A stretch of 64,000 nucleotides of DNA, taken from DATELY01 sp035276085. GTDB lineage: Bacteria > Pseudomonadota > Gammaproteobacteria > Steroidobacterales > Steroidobacteraceae. The position numbers and the translations under genes were made by a program. The DNA is taken from contig DATELY010000226.1 in the NCBI GenBank assembly GCA_035276085.1, positions 36,816 to 100,815 of the forward strand, given 5' to 3'. The notes beneath the pieces are model-generated. The model did no database searches. It was not told the origin of the DNA and was given only the letters and a program-made list of their open reading frames with translations. Below, piece by piece: positions 9,072 through 17,219 of this stretch (position 1 is the stretch's first letter; the number at the start of each line of letters is the position of its first letter).

Positions 9072-9953
9072 TTACCGTGCGTCGATGGCCGCACGCAATG
9101 CCAACAGGCGCCGGGCCTGCTCGAGGTGCAGTCGCTCGGCCATCTTGCCCGCCACTCGCACGACGCCCTTGTCGCGATTCTCGGGCAATGTGAATGCATC
9201 GACGATGGCCTGAGCCGCCTCGAGCTCACTGTTCGTCGGCGTAAAGATGAGATTGCACGGTTCGATCTGGCCCGGATGAATCACCGTCTTGCCATCGAAA
9301 CCGAACTGCAAACCCTGGCGACACTGCAGCTCGAATCCAGCGGAATCTTCCAGGTCGTTGTAGACACCGTCGATGATGTCCAGACCCCAGCCACGTGCCG
9401 CAGTCACCGCCAGCGACAGCGTCGCCTGAAACGGCAACCGCGCGACATCGAGCGTTGCCCGCATCTCTTTGGCGAGATCGTTCGTGCCCATGACCCAGCA
9501 ACGCAGTCGGGTCGACTCGGCGCGCGATGCAACGTCTTCGAGACGTAACACACCGCGCGCGGTTTCGATCATGGCCCACAGCGCCGTTTGCGGTGGAGCG
9601 GCGCTCAGCGCGGCATCGTAACGGCCGATGTCCTCACCGCAGTTGACCTTCGGCACGAGCACCGCATCCGCGCCGCTGAGAGCAATCGCTTCCAGATCTC
9701 CTCTGCCCCACGGCGTGTCGTACCCATTCACACGGACGATCACTTCGCGCGGGCCGAACCGTCGACTGCGCACCGCGTCGAGGGCCATCGCACGGGCGGC
9801 TGCCTTCATTTCAGGTGCAACGGCATCTTCGAGATCCAGAATCACACCGTCGCAGGCGAGAGAGGCGGCCTTCGCCAGCGCCTTCGCGTTCGACGCCGGC
9901 ACGTACAGAAGACTGCGTCTGGGACGAATGGGCGACACGTGCAGCGCGCTCAA
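9072..9953 (-). CDS. CitE-like CoA-ester lyase (HpcH/HpaI family), copy 1
   Basis: A 293-residue TIM-barrel lyase of the citrate lyase beta / malyl-CoA lyase group. Motifs: RSLLYVPASNAKAL at the start, the acyl-CoA loop, LDLEDAVAPE with metal-site acidic residues, the MIETARGV motif with the metal-binding Glu near residue 137, and FDGKTVIHPGQI near 240. Such enzymes cleave or form beta-hydroxyacyl-CoA thioesters, for example malyl-, citramalyl- or methylmalyl-CoA. The start overlaps the stop of the upstream CitE paralogue by four bases (ATGA type), so the two are translationally coupled. Which substrate each uses cannot be told from sequence. Free CitE of citrate lyase is excluded by the lack of citC/D/F. 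Confidence 0.88.
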   Translation of the reverse strand: MSALHVSPIRPRRSLLYVPASNAKALAKAASLACDGVILDLEDAVAPEMKAAARAMALDAVRSRRFGPREVIVRVNGYDTPWGRGDLEAIALSGADAVLVPKVNCGEDIGRYDAALSAAPPQTALWAMIETARGVLRLEDVASRAESTRLRCWVMGTNDLAKEMRATLDVARLPFQATLSLAVTAARGWGLDIIDGVYNDLEDSAGFELQCRQGLQFGFDGKTVIHPGQIEPCNLIFTPTNSELEAAQAIVDAFTLPENRDKGVVRVAGKMAERLHLEQARRLLALRAAIDAR

Positions 9954-10867
9954 CGCGAATCACCAACCAGGGCACGATCGAGTGTGTTCTGCAGGATTCT
10001 CACGGACGCTGCATCCACCATCTCGCCGTCGACCTGAATCGCACCCAGACCCTGTGCTTCCGCAACCTTGTATGCCTCGATCGTCTTGCGCGCGTGCGCC
10101 ACCTGGTCCGCCGGCGGCACGAAGACTTCCAAGGCAATGGGGATCTGTGCGGGATGAATGGCCCACTTCCCCACGCAGCCGAGAATGAGCGCGCGGCGGC
10201 ACTCCTCGCGAAACATCTCGTCATTGCGGAAATCGACGAACGGCCCGTCCACCGGATCCAGATCGTTCGCCCGTGCCGCAATGATCATGCGATACCGGGC
10301 GTAGTGCCACAGATCGCCCGGATAACCCGTCGTGCCGCCGACCGAGCGCGCGTCCATCTTCTGCGACGCCGAGTAGTCGCCCATACCGAAGATCAGCGCT
10401 TCGAGCCGAGGTGAGGCTTCCGCGATGCGGTCGACATTCTTCATGCCCTGGACTTCCTCGATGAGCGCCTCGATGCCGATCTGTTTTTTCAGTCCCAGGT
10501 CGAGCTCGAGTTGCGCCAGCAAGGTTTCGACGAAGTGGATGTCACGCGCGTCCATGACTTTCGGAATCATGATCGTATCCACCCGCTCGCCTGCCCCTTT
10601 CACGACCTCGATGATGTCGTCGTAGGCATAGCGCGTGCGCAGATCGTTGATGCGCACGCAACGCACTTTCCCGGTCCAGTCCAACCCTCTGAGGGCTGCG
10701 ACGATCTGCGCACGGGCCGCCTTCTTCGCGTTCGGCGCCACGGCGTCTTCCAGATCGAGAAACACGTGATCGGCGCTGGAACCCGCCGCCTTGCGCATCA
10801 TCTTCTCGCTGGAGCCCGGGACGGAGAGCTGCACGCGGCGTGCGCGGCGCGGTTTCATTGCGGTCAT
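9950..10867 (-). CDS. CitE-like CoA-ester lyase (HpcH/HpaI family), copy 2
   Basis: A 305-residue malyl-CoA/methylmalyl-CoA lyase-like protein. It starts RRVQLSVPGSSEKMM and contains the FLDLEDAVAPNAK motif, GIEALIEEVQG with the metal-binding Glu, the IFGMGDYSAS segment and KWAIHPAQI. The ATG at 10867 follows AGGGGATCGAC; the frame is open further upstream but that part is antisense-type sequence over the MaoC gene and is rejected. It differs clearly from copy 1, so this is an old paralogy rather than a recent duplication. Copy 2 most resembles beta-methylmalyl-CoA/L-malyl-CoA lyases. The order acyl-CoA dehydrogenase, MaoC, CitE matches the fadE19-Rv2499c-citE cluster of Mycobacterium tuberculosis, linked to branched-chain acyl-CoA metabolism. 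Confidence 0.88.
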   Translation of the reverse strand: MTAMKPRRARRVQLSVPGSSEKMMRKAAGSSADHVFLDLEDAVAPNAKKAARAQIVAALRGLDWTGKVRCVRINDLRTRYAYDDIIEVVKGAGERVDTIMIPKVMDARDIHFVETLLAQLELDLGLKKQIGIEALIEEVQGMKNVDRIAEASPRLEALIFGMGDYSASQKMDARSVGGTTGYPGDLWHYARYRMIIAARANDLDPVDGPFVDFRNDEMFREECRRALILGCVGKWAIHPAQIPIALEVFVPPADQVAHARKTIEAYKVAEAQGLGAIQVDGEMVDAASVRILQNTLDRALVGDSR

Positions 10868-10889
10868 GTCGATCCCCTGTTCTGTCTGC

Positions 10890-11363
10890 TCAGCCCTTGG
10901 GGCGTGAAGCAAGCAAGACTTTGCGTTCACCGGAAAATACCAGTACATCGCGCTGGTTGTAGCCTCGATGCAAAAACGTGACGATGCCGCCCTTCTGTTC
11001 GGGCGCCGGCTCGCGCGCGACCACTTCGCTGTAGGCATAGAGCGTGTCACCGTGATGGACGCGCGCGTGCAGCTTGATCTTGTCCATCGCGATCTCGCGC
11101 ATGGCGTGTTGTGCCGTGTCCTGTGCGGCGAGTCCAATGACCATTGCGATGTTGACGCCACCGAACACCGTGCGCTGGCCAAACATCGGCTCGGCTTGCG
11201 CCATGTGCTCATTGAAGTGCGGCTCGGCCGTGTTGAGCACCATGTTCGTGATCAGCACGTTGTCGAGCTCCGACACCGTCTTGCCGCGCGCATGCCGATA
11301 CACGGCGCCCAATGCGAAGTCCTCGAAGTACCCGGCGAAGTCGTGCTGCACACGCTGGCTCAT
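10890..11363 (-). CDS. MaoC-like hydratase, copy 1
   Basis: A 157-residue single hot-dog domain of the MaoC/(R)-specific enoyl-CoA hydratase type. Recognisable parts are YFEDFALGAVYRH, the catalytic loop, FGGVNIAMVIGL and the C-terminal strand VTFLHRGYNQRDVLVFSGERK. In classical MaoC enzymes the dyad is Asp-x4-His; here the loop reads NTAEPHFNEH, so the Asp position is Asn while His is kept. This fits the Rv2499c/mesaconyl-CoA hydratase-like subgroup rather than PhaJ. It starts inside the end of the acyl-CoA dehydrogenase gene (4-base overlap) and precedes the CitE pair by 22 bases. Probable role: hydrate an alpha,beta-unsaturated acyl-CoA for lyase cleavage (inference). Confidence 0.85.
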   Translation of the reverse strand: MSQRVQHDFAGYFEDFALGAVYRHARGKTVSELDNVLITNMVLNTAEPHFNEHMAQAEPMFGQRTVFGGVNIAMVIGLAAQDTAQHAMREIAMDKIKLHARVHHGDTLYAYSEVVAREPAPEQKGGIVTFLHRGYNQRDVLVFSGERKVLLASRPKG

Positions 11364-12559
11364 CGCCCGTCTCCTTGAGCGCGGCCCAGCAGCTTGTCGG
11401 AGATGATCCGCAACTGAATCTCAGAGGTGCCTTCGAAGATCTTCGTCAGCCGCGCATCGCGCCAATAGCGCTCCGCCGCGAACAACGTCGTGTACCCCGC
11501 GCCGCCATGGATCTGCAGACCTTCGCTCGTCACACGCTCGGCCATCTCGGCCGCGAAGTACTTCACCATGCCGGCCTCGAGATCGCAGCGCGTTCCCGAA
11601 TCGATCGCATCGCACACGTAGTAAAGCAATTGACGCGCCGCTTCGATCTCAGTGGCCATGTGCGCAATCTTGAAGCGAATGGCTTGAAAGTCGCCGATCG
11701 GCCTGCCGAATTGATTGCGCTGCTTGGCGTAGACGATGGAGTCTTCGAGTGCGCCACGCGCCAGACCGATGGATCTCGCAGCGGTGTGTGCGCGCGCTGT
11801 CTCCAGTCCGTTCTGAATCATGTAGAACGCTTTGCCTTCTGCGCCGATCATTGCCTCAGCGGGCACGCGGCATCGATCGAACGACAGCTCCCAGGTCTTC
11901 CATCCGAAGTAGCCGATCTTGGGAATCGGCGAGCCGCTCACGCCGGTCGGCAACGTACCTCGCGGCTTCTCGATCTGAAACGCCGAGATGCCGGCATGCG
12001 GTCGCGCCGGATCGCGCTCTTCCGTCCGCGCCAGCACCATGATGTAGTCCGCGCCATCGGCGAACGTGCACCAGTACTTCGTGCCGGTGATGACATAGCT
12101 GTCGCCCTCGCGGCGCGCGCGGCACGCGATGTTCGCGATGTCGGAGCCTGCATTCGGCTCCGATAATGCGTACGCACCCAACCACTCGCCGCGAGCCACG
12201 CGTGGCAGATAGTAGCGGCGTTGTTCTTCCGTCATGGCATCGACGCCAAACAGCCCGTTGCCCCGGGCAATCAAGCTCGCGACGCTCATCCAGCCGCGGG
12301 CAAGCTCCTCCGCAACGAGGCAGTATTCGAAAGCGCCCAATCCCAGGCCGCCATACGCCTGCGGGATGGTAATGCCGAAGTAGCCCATATCGGCCATCTG
12401 CTCCAGCAAGGAATCCGGAATGTCTCCCTTGATCGGATCGAGCTCGTTGGCGAGCGGCAGTACCTCGCGCATCGTGAAGTCGCGCGCGGTTTGTTGAATC
12501 ATGCGCCGCTCTTCCGTCAGGTAGCCGGTCGAACGCGTGGAGTCGGTGGGAATCGCCAT
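11360..12559 (-). CDS. Acyl-CoA dehydrogenase (FadE19-like)
   Basis: A 399-residue FAD-dependent acyl-CoA dehydrogenase with the full three-domain fold. The flavin loop YALSEPNAGSD is near residue 129, the middle beta domain carries GTKYWCTFADGADY, and the C-terminal helices contain RNQFGRPIGDFQ and IHGGAGY. The base is present as Glu in KIFEGTSEIQ near residue 381, as in short/branched-chain enzymes. It is coupled by overlaps or near-overlaps to MaoC genes on both sides (3 bases from the upstream one, 4-base overlap with the downstream one). The neighbourhood suggests oxidation of a branched or dicarboxylic acyl-CoA. Methylsuccinyl-CoA dehydrogenase is less likely since that enzyme usually has a long N-terminal extension. 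Confidence 0.93.
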   Translation of the reverse strand: MAIPTDSTRSTGYLTEERRMIQQTARDFTMREVLPLANELDPIKGDIPDSLLEQMADMGYFGITIPQAYGGLGLGAFEYCLVAEELARGWMSVASLIARGNGLFGVDAMTEEQRRYYLPRVARGEWLGAYALSEPNAGSDIANIACRARREGDSYVITGTKYWCTFADGADYIMVLARTEERDPARPHAGISAFQIEKPRGTLPTGVSGSPIPKIGYFGWKTWELSFDRCRVPAEAMIGAEGKAFYMIQNGLETARAHTAARSIGLARGALEDSIVYAKQRNQFGRPIGDFQAIRFKIAHMATEIEAARQLLYYVCDAIDSGTRCDLEAGMVKYFAAEMAERVTSEGLQIHGGAGYTTLFAAERYWRDARLTKIFEGTSEIQLRIISDKLLGRAQGDGR

Positions 12560-12562
12560 GAC

Positions 12563-13045
12563 TCAGCCTCTGCGCACCAGATTGCTACGGCGATACTTCA
12601 CGACTCGTGCGCCGTCTTGCTGCAGACCCACGGTTTCCCACATGACGATGCCGTAGTGCTCGTGCTTGGCCGACAGCCGCGCTGAAATCACCGTGCTGCG
12701 GGCTTGCAGCGTGTCGCCCGGATAGACGGCGACGCCATATTCGAGCTCATCGATGCCGAGAAACGGACCGCCGCCTTCGCTCAAGTCCTCCACCGTCAGC
12801 CCAAAGACGAGATTGAAGACGAGCAATGGATTCACGACGATGTCGCGATGACCCGATTGCATGGCCCGCACCCGATCGAGGTACAGCGGGTTGTAGTGCA
12901 AGGTCAGGGTCGTGAACAGTGCGTTCTCACTCTCGAGAATGGTTTTGCGTTGCGCATGGTCGAAGACTCGACCCGGCGTGAAGTCTTCATACCGATGGCC
13001 ACGAGCCAGCAGTATCGCGTCGGTCGGTCGGGTCGATTCAGTCAT
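12563..13045 (-). CDS. MaoC-like protein, copy 2
   Basis: A 160-residue hot-dog-fold protein paralogous to copy 1. It shows YEDFTPGRVFDHAQRKTI, ESENALFTTLTLHYNPLYLD, VNPLLVFNLVFGLTVEDLSE and the final strand IVMWETVGLQQDGARVVKYRR. At the active-site loop the usual Asp and His are His and Tyr (HYNPLY), so classical hydratase chemistry may be lost. It could form a heterodimer with copy 1, as known for some MaoC pairs in steroid catabolism (ChsH1-ChsH2, in which one partner lacks the catalytic residues). It is the first structural gene of the operon, 64 bases downstream of the TetR gene on the same strand. Confidence 0.82.
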   Translation of the reverse strand: MTESTRPTDAILLARGHRYEDFTPGRVFDHAQRKTILESENALFTTLTLHYNPLYLDRVRAMQSGHRDIVVNPLLVFNLVFGLTVEDLSEGGGPFLGIDELEYGVAVYPGDTLQARSTVISARLSAKHEHYGIVMWETVGLQQDGARVVKYRRSNLVRRG

Positions 13046-13109
13046 GCCCCTGCCTCGGCGAACAGTCGGCGACGCCTCGATCCAGCACGACCACTTGCCG
13101 AGAGCATGG

Positions 13110-13757
13110 TTACCTGCCCTTCTTGATCGCGGCCAGCATGTGACGCTTGATCATTGCGCGCACCGTGGCAAACGTCTCCGCGGCCACCTGCTGCTCGGTC
13201 GCGAAGAGGCTCGAGATGACCAATCCGCGGCTGACTGCGACGACGACCTGACGGCATTCCGCGATCGTCTTCTCCGGAATCTCATCGCCGAAGGTCTGCT
13301 GCCAGGCCGCGCGGAAGTGATTCGAATAGCGGCGCACGGACAGCAGCGCGGCATCTCTCAACTTCGGTTCGGCACGGCTCGTGAACCAGATATCGATCGC
13401 AGCCACGTAAGCGGGCGACTGCGAAACGTCATACAGACCGTCGAGGAGGATGTCGATGCGCTGCGCGAGCGACACGTTCGGCTTCTGAGTGGCAGCAGAG
13501 AAGGACTCGATCACACGACGTTCGACATCGTTGATGATCGTCCGCACCAGGTCGACCCGATTCTGGAAGTGGTGGTGGATCGCGCCACGCGTGAAATCGG
13601 CCGCCGCCGCGATGTCCGACATCGTGGTACGGGCAAAGCCCTTTTCGCAGATCAGCTCGATCGCGGCTTCCATGAGCTTGGCGCGTGCCGTCGCGGTTCG
13701 TTCTTCCTGTGTCCGGCGCTTGCGCGCTGGGGGCAATGATCTAGCGGCGAGTGCCAT
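13110..13757 (-). CDS. TetR-family regulator of the acyl-CoA operon
   Basis: A 215-residue one-component repressor type. The N-terminal helix-turn-helix covers about residues 20-65 (AAIELICEKGFARTTMSDIAAAADFTRGAIHHHF), followed by a helical ligand domain with WFTSRAEPKLRD. The ATG at 13757 is preferred to one 39 bases upstream because the extra residues are unconserved. As the first gene in the minus-strand run, it likely controls the MaoC/dehydrogenase/CitE genes and itself. An inverted repeat at 13816-13835 upstream is a candidate binding site. Acyl-CoA is the likely ligand class by context (inference). Confidence 0.88.
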   Translation of the reverse strand: MALAARSLPPARKRRTQEERTATARAKLMEAAIELICEKGFARTTMSDIAAAADFTRGAIHHHFQNRVDLVRTIINDVERRVIESFSAATQKPNVSLAQRIDILLDGLYDVSQSPAYVAAIDIWFTSRAEPKLRDAALLSVRRYSNHFRAAWQQTFGDEIPEKTIAECRQVVVAVSRGLVISSLFATEQQVAAETFATVRAMIKRHMLAAIKKGR

Positions 13758-13815
13758 GGCGTTCTCTGTCCTGCCCCTTGCGTGGTCACTCGCCATTGCA
13801 GCGGGTGCATTTACT

Positions 13816-13835
13816 TACATACACGCTGGCATGTA
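13816..13835. promoter_or_regulatory. Candidate TetR operator
   Basis: TACAT, ten bases, ATGTA: an inverted repeat in a locally AT-rich stretch between the divergent TetR gene (start 13757) and the SDR gene (start 14051). Position and symmetry fit an autoregulatory TetR site; half-sites are short, so chance is possible. Confidence 0.4.
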
Positions 13836-14050
13836 CTTTATAGTTTCCGGCACCCGGTGCAAGTATCACGCAGGACAATTTGCCTGCACGAGCCAGCCGG
13901 TGACCGAACGATCGCGCGCAGATCGGTAGATACGATCTTCTGCATCGCATCCTTCGTTGCGCTCAACCGCTCTGCGCGAGCGTGAGTACGCTACGATCAC
14001 GGCAAAGAGCAATCAGCTTCGTAACGACACGTGAATCGATGGAGGATTGA

Positions 14051-14887
14051 ATGAGCCGCAACGTACTCGTATTCGGCGCCGCAGGTGGCGTCGGATTGGA
14101 AGTGACCCGCCAGCTGCTGGAGCAAGGTTGGTCCGTCACCGCCACCGTGCTCAACGATGCCGAGGAAAAATCACTACGCGGCACCATCAAGCAGACAGTC
14201 GACGTGATCCTGCTCGACCTGTCGAATGGCGACAACGTGCTGCCCGCCGTCCGCAAGTCCGTGAAGGAGCTCGATGCCGTCGCGGTGTGTGCGGCCATAG
14301 GCCCGGTCGGCCCGCTCGAGACGATGCCCTTGGCGCAGCTGCGCAAGACATTCGAGATCAACGCAATTGCCGATGTCGCCATCTATCAAGCCTGTCTGCC
14401 GATGTTGCGTGCAAGCAAGGGACGATTCGTTTTCGTGAGTTCGTTTTCAGGCAAGGTCGCCCTGCCCTTCGTGGGCGCCTACAGCGGTTCGAAGTTCGCA
14501 CTGGAAGGTCTCGGCGATGCCATGCGGCGCGAGGCCGCGCCGTTCGGTGTCAAAGTGAGTCTCGTATTACCGGGCGGGATCAACACGCCCATGGTGCAAG
14601 GCCAGCTCGAAGGAGCGACGAAAGCTCGCGATGCGCTGACACCGGAGATCAAGGCCCTCTATGGCCCCTTGTACGACTCCTACCTGAATGTCTTCAAAAG
14701 CGCACAGAACGCGGGCCTGCCGCCGGCACAGGTCGCAGCGGTCATCGTCGAGGCCATCACTGCGACCGAACCGAAGAGCCGCTACGTCGTCGGCGACGAT
14801 TCGGTATTCATGTGCACGCAGGTCGCCGCGATGCCGGAACCGGAAGCGGACAAGACGCTTGCCGGGTTCCTCGCCAACCTCAGCTGA
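14051..14887 (+). CDS. Short-chain dehydrogenase/reductase
   Basis: A 278-residue classical SDR. The dinucleotide loop is FGAAGGVGLE near residue 8, an unusual spelling of TGxxxGxG. The Asn/Ala motif is CAAIGPVG, the catalytic Ser lies in VFVSSFSG (near 132) and YSGSK (Tyr about 145, Lys 149) is intact. PGGINTPM follows. The ATG has GGAGGATTGA directly upstream, so the start is well supported. The gene runs divergently from the TetR gene. Substrate unknown; sequence around PGGINT resembles fungal- and retinol-type SDRs more than FabG. Confidence 0.85.
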   Translation: MSRNVLVFGAAGGVGLEVTRQLLEQGWSVTATVLNDAEEKSLRGTIKQTVDVILLDLSNGDNVLPAVRKSVKELDAVAVCAAIGPVGPLETMPLAQLRKTFEINAIADVAIYQACLPMLRASKGRFVFVSSFSGKVALPFVGAYSGSKFALEGLGDAMRREAAPFGVKVSLVLPGGINTPMVQGQLEGATKARDALTPEIKALYGPLYDSYLNVFKSAQNAGLPPAQVAAVIVEAITATEPKSRYVVGDDSVFMCTQVAAMPEPEADKTLAGFLANLS

Positions 14888-14996
14888 CCTGCCCTGCCTG
14901 CGATTCAGGCGCACGCGCGGTGAAATGGCAAAGGCACGCGCTCGGCATCCACATCGTCGCTGGTCAATTCGATGTCGTGCCGCGGCCGCTATTGCG

Positions 14997-15815
14997 TCAA
15001 CGATCGCCCAACACTTTTCCTGAACCGTAGGCGCGCGCACCACCCGGCAACTCATCCAGATACGGCATGCGAGTCAGTTGTGCACCGCCATTCACGTGCC
15101 AATTCGTCCCGGTGACGTAGGCGGGACCCGCCAGGAACAGCACCGCATTTGCGAAATCTTCCGGATAACCCACGCGACCGATCGGCACCTCACGCGCGTG
15201 GGCTTCCTCGAAGCCCGGCGTGGCGACGGCTTCCTTTGCCATGTCGGACTTGATCATCCCGGGCAGAATCGAATTGACGCGGATGTTCTTCGGCCCGTAC
15301 TCCATCGCGGCATAGCGCACGAGGCAATCGGTGGCGGCCTTCGCGGACGCGTAGGCGACATGCGGCTGGATCGGATGCGTGCTGCTGATCGAGGAGATGA
15401 TCACGATCGAGCCGTTCTCCTCGATCGCCGCGGCCATGTGCTTGATGAAGTAGAAGTTGCCGAACAGGTTCACGCGCATGGCCAGGTCGAGCTGCGGCTG
15501 CTCGATGTCTTTGATGAAGCTCATGACGGGAACGCCGGCTGAGTTCACGGCGATATCGAGATGACCGTACGTATCGAGCGCGGCTTTGGCCAGCGCCTTC
15601 ACTTCGCTTTCATCGCCGGCATCGCAGCGCACGGCCAGGCCACCGATGCGATCGGCGAGCACTTTCAACGGTGCGAACGTGCGTGCACCGACGACGACCT
15701 TCGCCCCATTGCGTGCCAGCGCTTCCGCAACTGCCCAGCCCGTGCCGCCCTCCGCCGACGCGCCGAGAACGACTGCGACTTTCCCCTTCAAATCGACACT
15801 GAAGCCTTCGAACAT
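14997..15815 (-). CDS. SDR with extended glycine loop, paralogue A
   Basis: A 272-residue SDR. The nucleotide loop reads GASAEGGTGW: the three glycines lie at spacing 0, +6, +8 instead of 0, +4, +6, so the loop is two residues longer than usual. Catalytic residues are present: ISSISSTH and YASAK. The C-terminus extends past the usual end with QLTRMPYLDELPG. Three paralogues with the same signature lie at 38631, 42047 and 47916, and those are each followed by a DUF1214-type gene; this one is not. A GGAG sits 6 bases before the ATG at 15815 and none before the ATG at 15821, which decides the start. Confidence 0.87.
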   Translation of the reverse strand: MFEGFSVDLKGKVAVVLGASAEGGTGWAVAEALARNGAKVVVGARTFAPLKVLADRIGGLAVRCDAGDESEVKALAKAALDTYGHLDIAVNSAGVPVMSFIKDIEQPQLDLAMRVNLFGNFYFIKHMAAAIEENGSIVIISSISSTHPIQPHVAYASAKAATDCLVRYAAMEYGPKNIRVNSILPGMIKSDMAKEAVATPGFEEAHAREVPIGRVGYPEDFANAVLFLAGPAYVTGTNWHVNGGAQLTRMPYLDELPGGARAYGSGKVLGDR

Positions 15816-16260
15816 GAGCATCTCCAGACGAACGGTACAGTTCTCGGGAGCATAGTCCTTCCGAGCTCGGCGTCAGCACAGCACCCTGACGACAATTTCG
15901 AGCTCGACGCTGCACAGCGATCGCGGACCACACTCTCGTTGGATTCGGGTGGGATGCCGTGGCGCAGCGGCGTACGCAGTTTCCGGTATCGAACGCGGCG
16001 CCGCGCGCTCATCGGATTCAACGCAACCCGCGAACGGAATCCCCCTGAGCCGGGCCACTGTTGTTGGACCCTCTTCTCACATACATACTAACGTGAACGT
16101 AACTCGCACGCACTCTCTCGCTTTTTTCGTTGTTAACAATTAAAAAGCGGTGTTCGCAAAAGAAAGGCGGCCGTCCAGCGCAGCGCTCGTGCAGCTCGCG
16201 GACTCGTTGGGACGCAGAGAATCGCAGCGATCGTCGGACCGCTCACTACCCGGGGGATCG
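15816..16260. other. Divergent intergenic region with regulatory symmetry
   Basis: A 445-base gap between the divergent SDR and membrane-protein genes. No supportable gene. It becomes AT-rich around 16075-16150, containing ACATACATACTAACGTGAACGT and, next to it, a nested palindrome described separately. These probably hold promoters for one or both genes. Confidence 0.45.
16119..16149. promoter_or_regulatory. Nested palindrome, candidate operator
   Basis: CGCTTTTT at 16119-16126 pairs with AAAAAGCG at 16142-16149, and between them TTGTTAACAA at 16130-16139 is itself a perfect palindrome. The flanking genes diverge, so a terminator is unlikely even though the arms are A/T-rich. A binding site for a dimeric or tetrameric regulator is the simplest reading. 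Confidence 0.45.
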
Positions 16261-17046
16261 ATGACGTACCAGGGAATGCCCGAATACATGAGTGTGCCGC
16301 TCTACGAGATGCCACTCGGCGCACAGCACGTGATGCTCTACGTGTTCAGCGGGCTGGCGGTCGTGACGCTGCTCTGGGCGCTGTACCGATGCAACGTGGA
16401 GCACTCTCTTGCGCCGCTGATGTACTGCCTGGGCGGAGCGATCACCTGCCTTCTCGAACCGATCCTCACCCGCCTGCTGGATGCGACGCACGCTCAGATC
16501 GGACAACAGGTCGCGTATGAATCGTTGGGGCAGCTCGTGCCCTGGCACGCGGCGATTTCCTACACGTTCTATTTCGGACTTGCGTACCTGTATCTCGTCC
16601 CGGCGTTCATCGCAAAGCGCTTCAGTGCGCGAACCGTGTGGATCATCCTCATCGCAGTGACCGCAGGGGCGTGGTTGTATGAAGTGCCCCTGATCCGCAT
16701 CGGTCTGTGGAAGTATTACGGCGCGCAGCCGTACCAGATCTTCGAGGTACAGCCGTTCTACTGGTCGGCCGCGAGCGGCGCGATGGTACTGGGAGCAACG
16801 GCACTCATTGCGCTCTCTGCATCGCGGTTGCGGGGCTGGCGCACGATTCTGATTCTGCCGCTCGCATCCATGGGCGCCATGGCGACCGCGGCCGGTACGT
16901 GCTGGCCCATCTGGTTCGCACTGAACAGTCCGTACGGGATGGGCGTGAAGTATTTCTGCGCGACGCTAACGATTGCCTTCTCGATCCTCGTGGGGTGGCT
17001 CATCATCCCGCTGGTTTCCAAGCCCGAGCCACGCGCTGAGGGCTAG
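16261..17046 (+). CDS. Multi-pass membrane protein of unknown function
   Basis: A 261-residue integral membrane protein with about seven hydrophobic helices, for example around residues 24-42, 53-70, 92-118, 125-145, 170-195, 203-225 and 233-252. The ATG at 16261 follows GGGGGATCG; the open frame upstream is not conserved-looking. Short polar motifs such as LWKYYGAQPYQIFEVQPFYW lie between helices. I do not recognise the family. Its TAG stop codon lies inside the left end of a hairpin repeat (17043-17197). The following phosphotransferase gene is on the same strand, 173 bases away. Confidence 0.75.
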   Translation: MTYQGMPEYMSVPLYEMPLGAQHVMLYVFSGLAVVTLLWALYRCNVEHSLAPLMYCLGGAITCLLEPILTRLLDATHAQIGQQVAYESLGQLVPWHAAISYTFYFGLAYLYLVPAFIAKRFSARTVWIILIAVTAGAWLYEVPLIRIGLWKYYGAQPYQIFEVQPFYWSAASGAMVLGATALIALSASRLRGWRTILILPLASMGAMATAAGTCWPIWFALNSPYGMGVKYFCATLTIAFSILVGWLIIPLVSKPEPRAEG

Positions 17047-17197
17047 TGGCCTGTAACTGATTGTGGACTGTCAGGGTGAGCGGCCGGCTGGCGAGCTGGC
17101 TTGTTGGCCAGAAGGTTCTGCCCCGACTTCTGGCCAGCCGACCAGCAAGCCAGCACGCGCAAGCCTCGGTATCGAATCAGCTGTTACACGCCACTAG
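17043..17197. mobile_element. 155-bp MITE-like hairpin element, copy 1
   Basis: A nearly identical element lies at 50665-50821. Both run from CTAGTGGCCTGTAAC to the inverted end GTTAC(A)nGCCACTAG, giving terminal inverted repeats of about 20 bases. Inside, GCTGGCTTGTTGGC pairs imperfectly with GACCAGCAAGCCAGC, so the whole can fold into a long hairpin. CTAG at both ends could be a target duplication of the YTAR type used by IS5-like elements, but being palindromic it may equally belong to the repeat. No transposase is encoded. It begins in the TAG stop of the membrane-protein gene. Confidence 0.8.
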
Positions 17198-17219
17198 TGT
17201 GCATCTGGGAGACCCTTGA

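Noticed and set aside
10868..11212. N-terminal extension of the second CitE-like lyase
   Set aside because: Open frame continues upstream but overlaps the MaoC gene out of frame and is Ser/Arg/Cys-rich; the ATG at 10867 has a good ribosome site and matches family N-termini.
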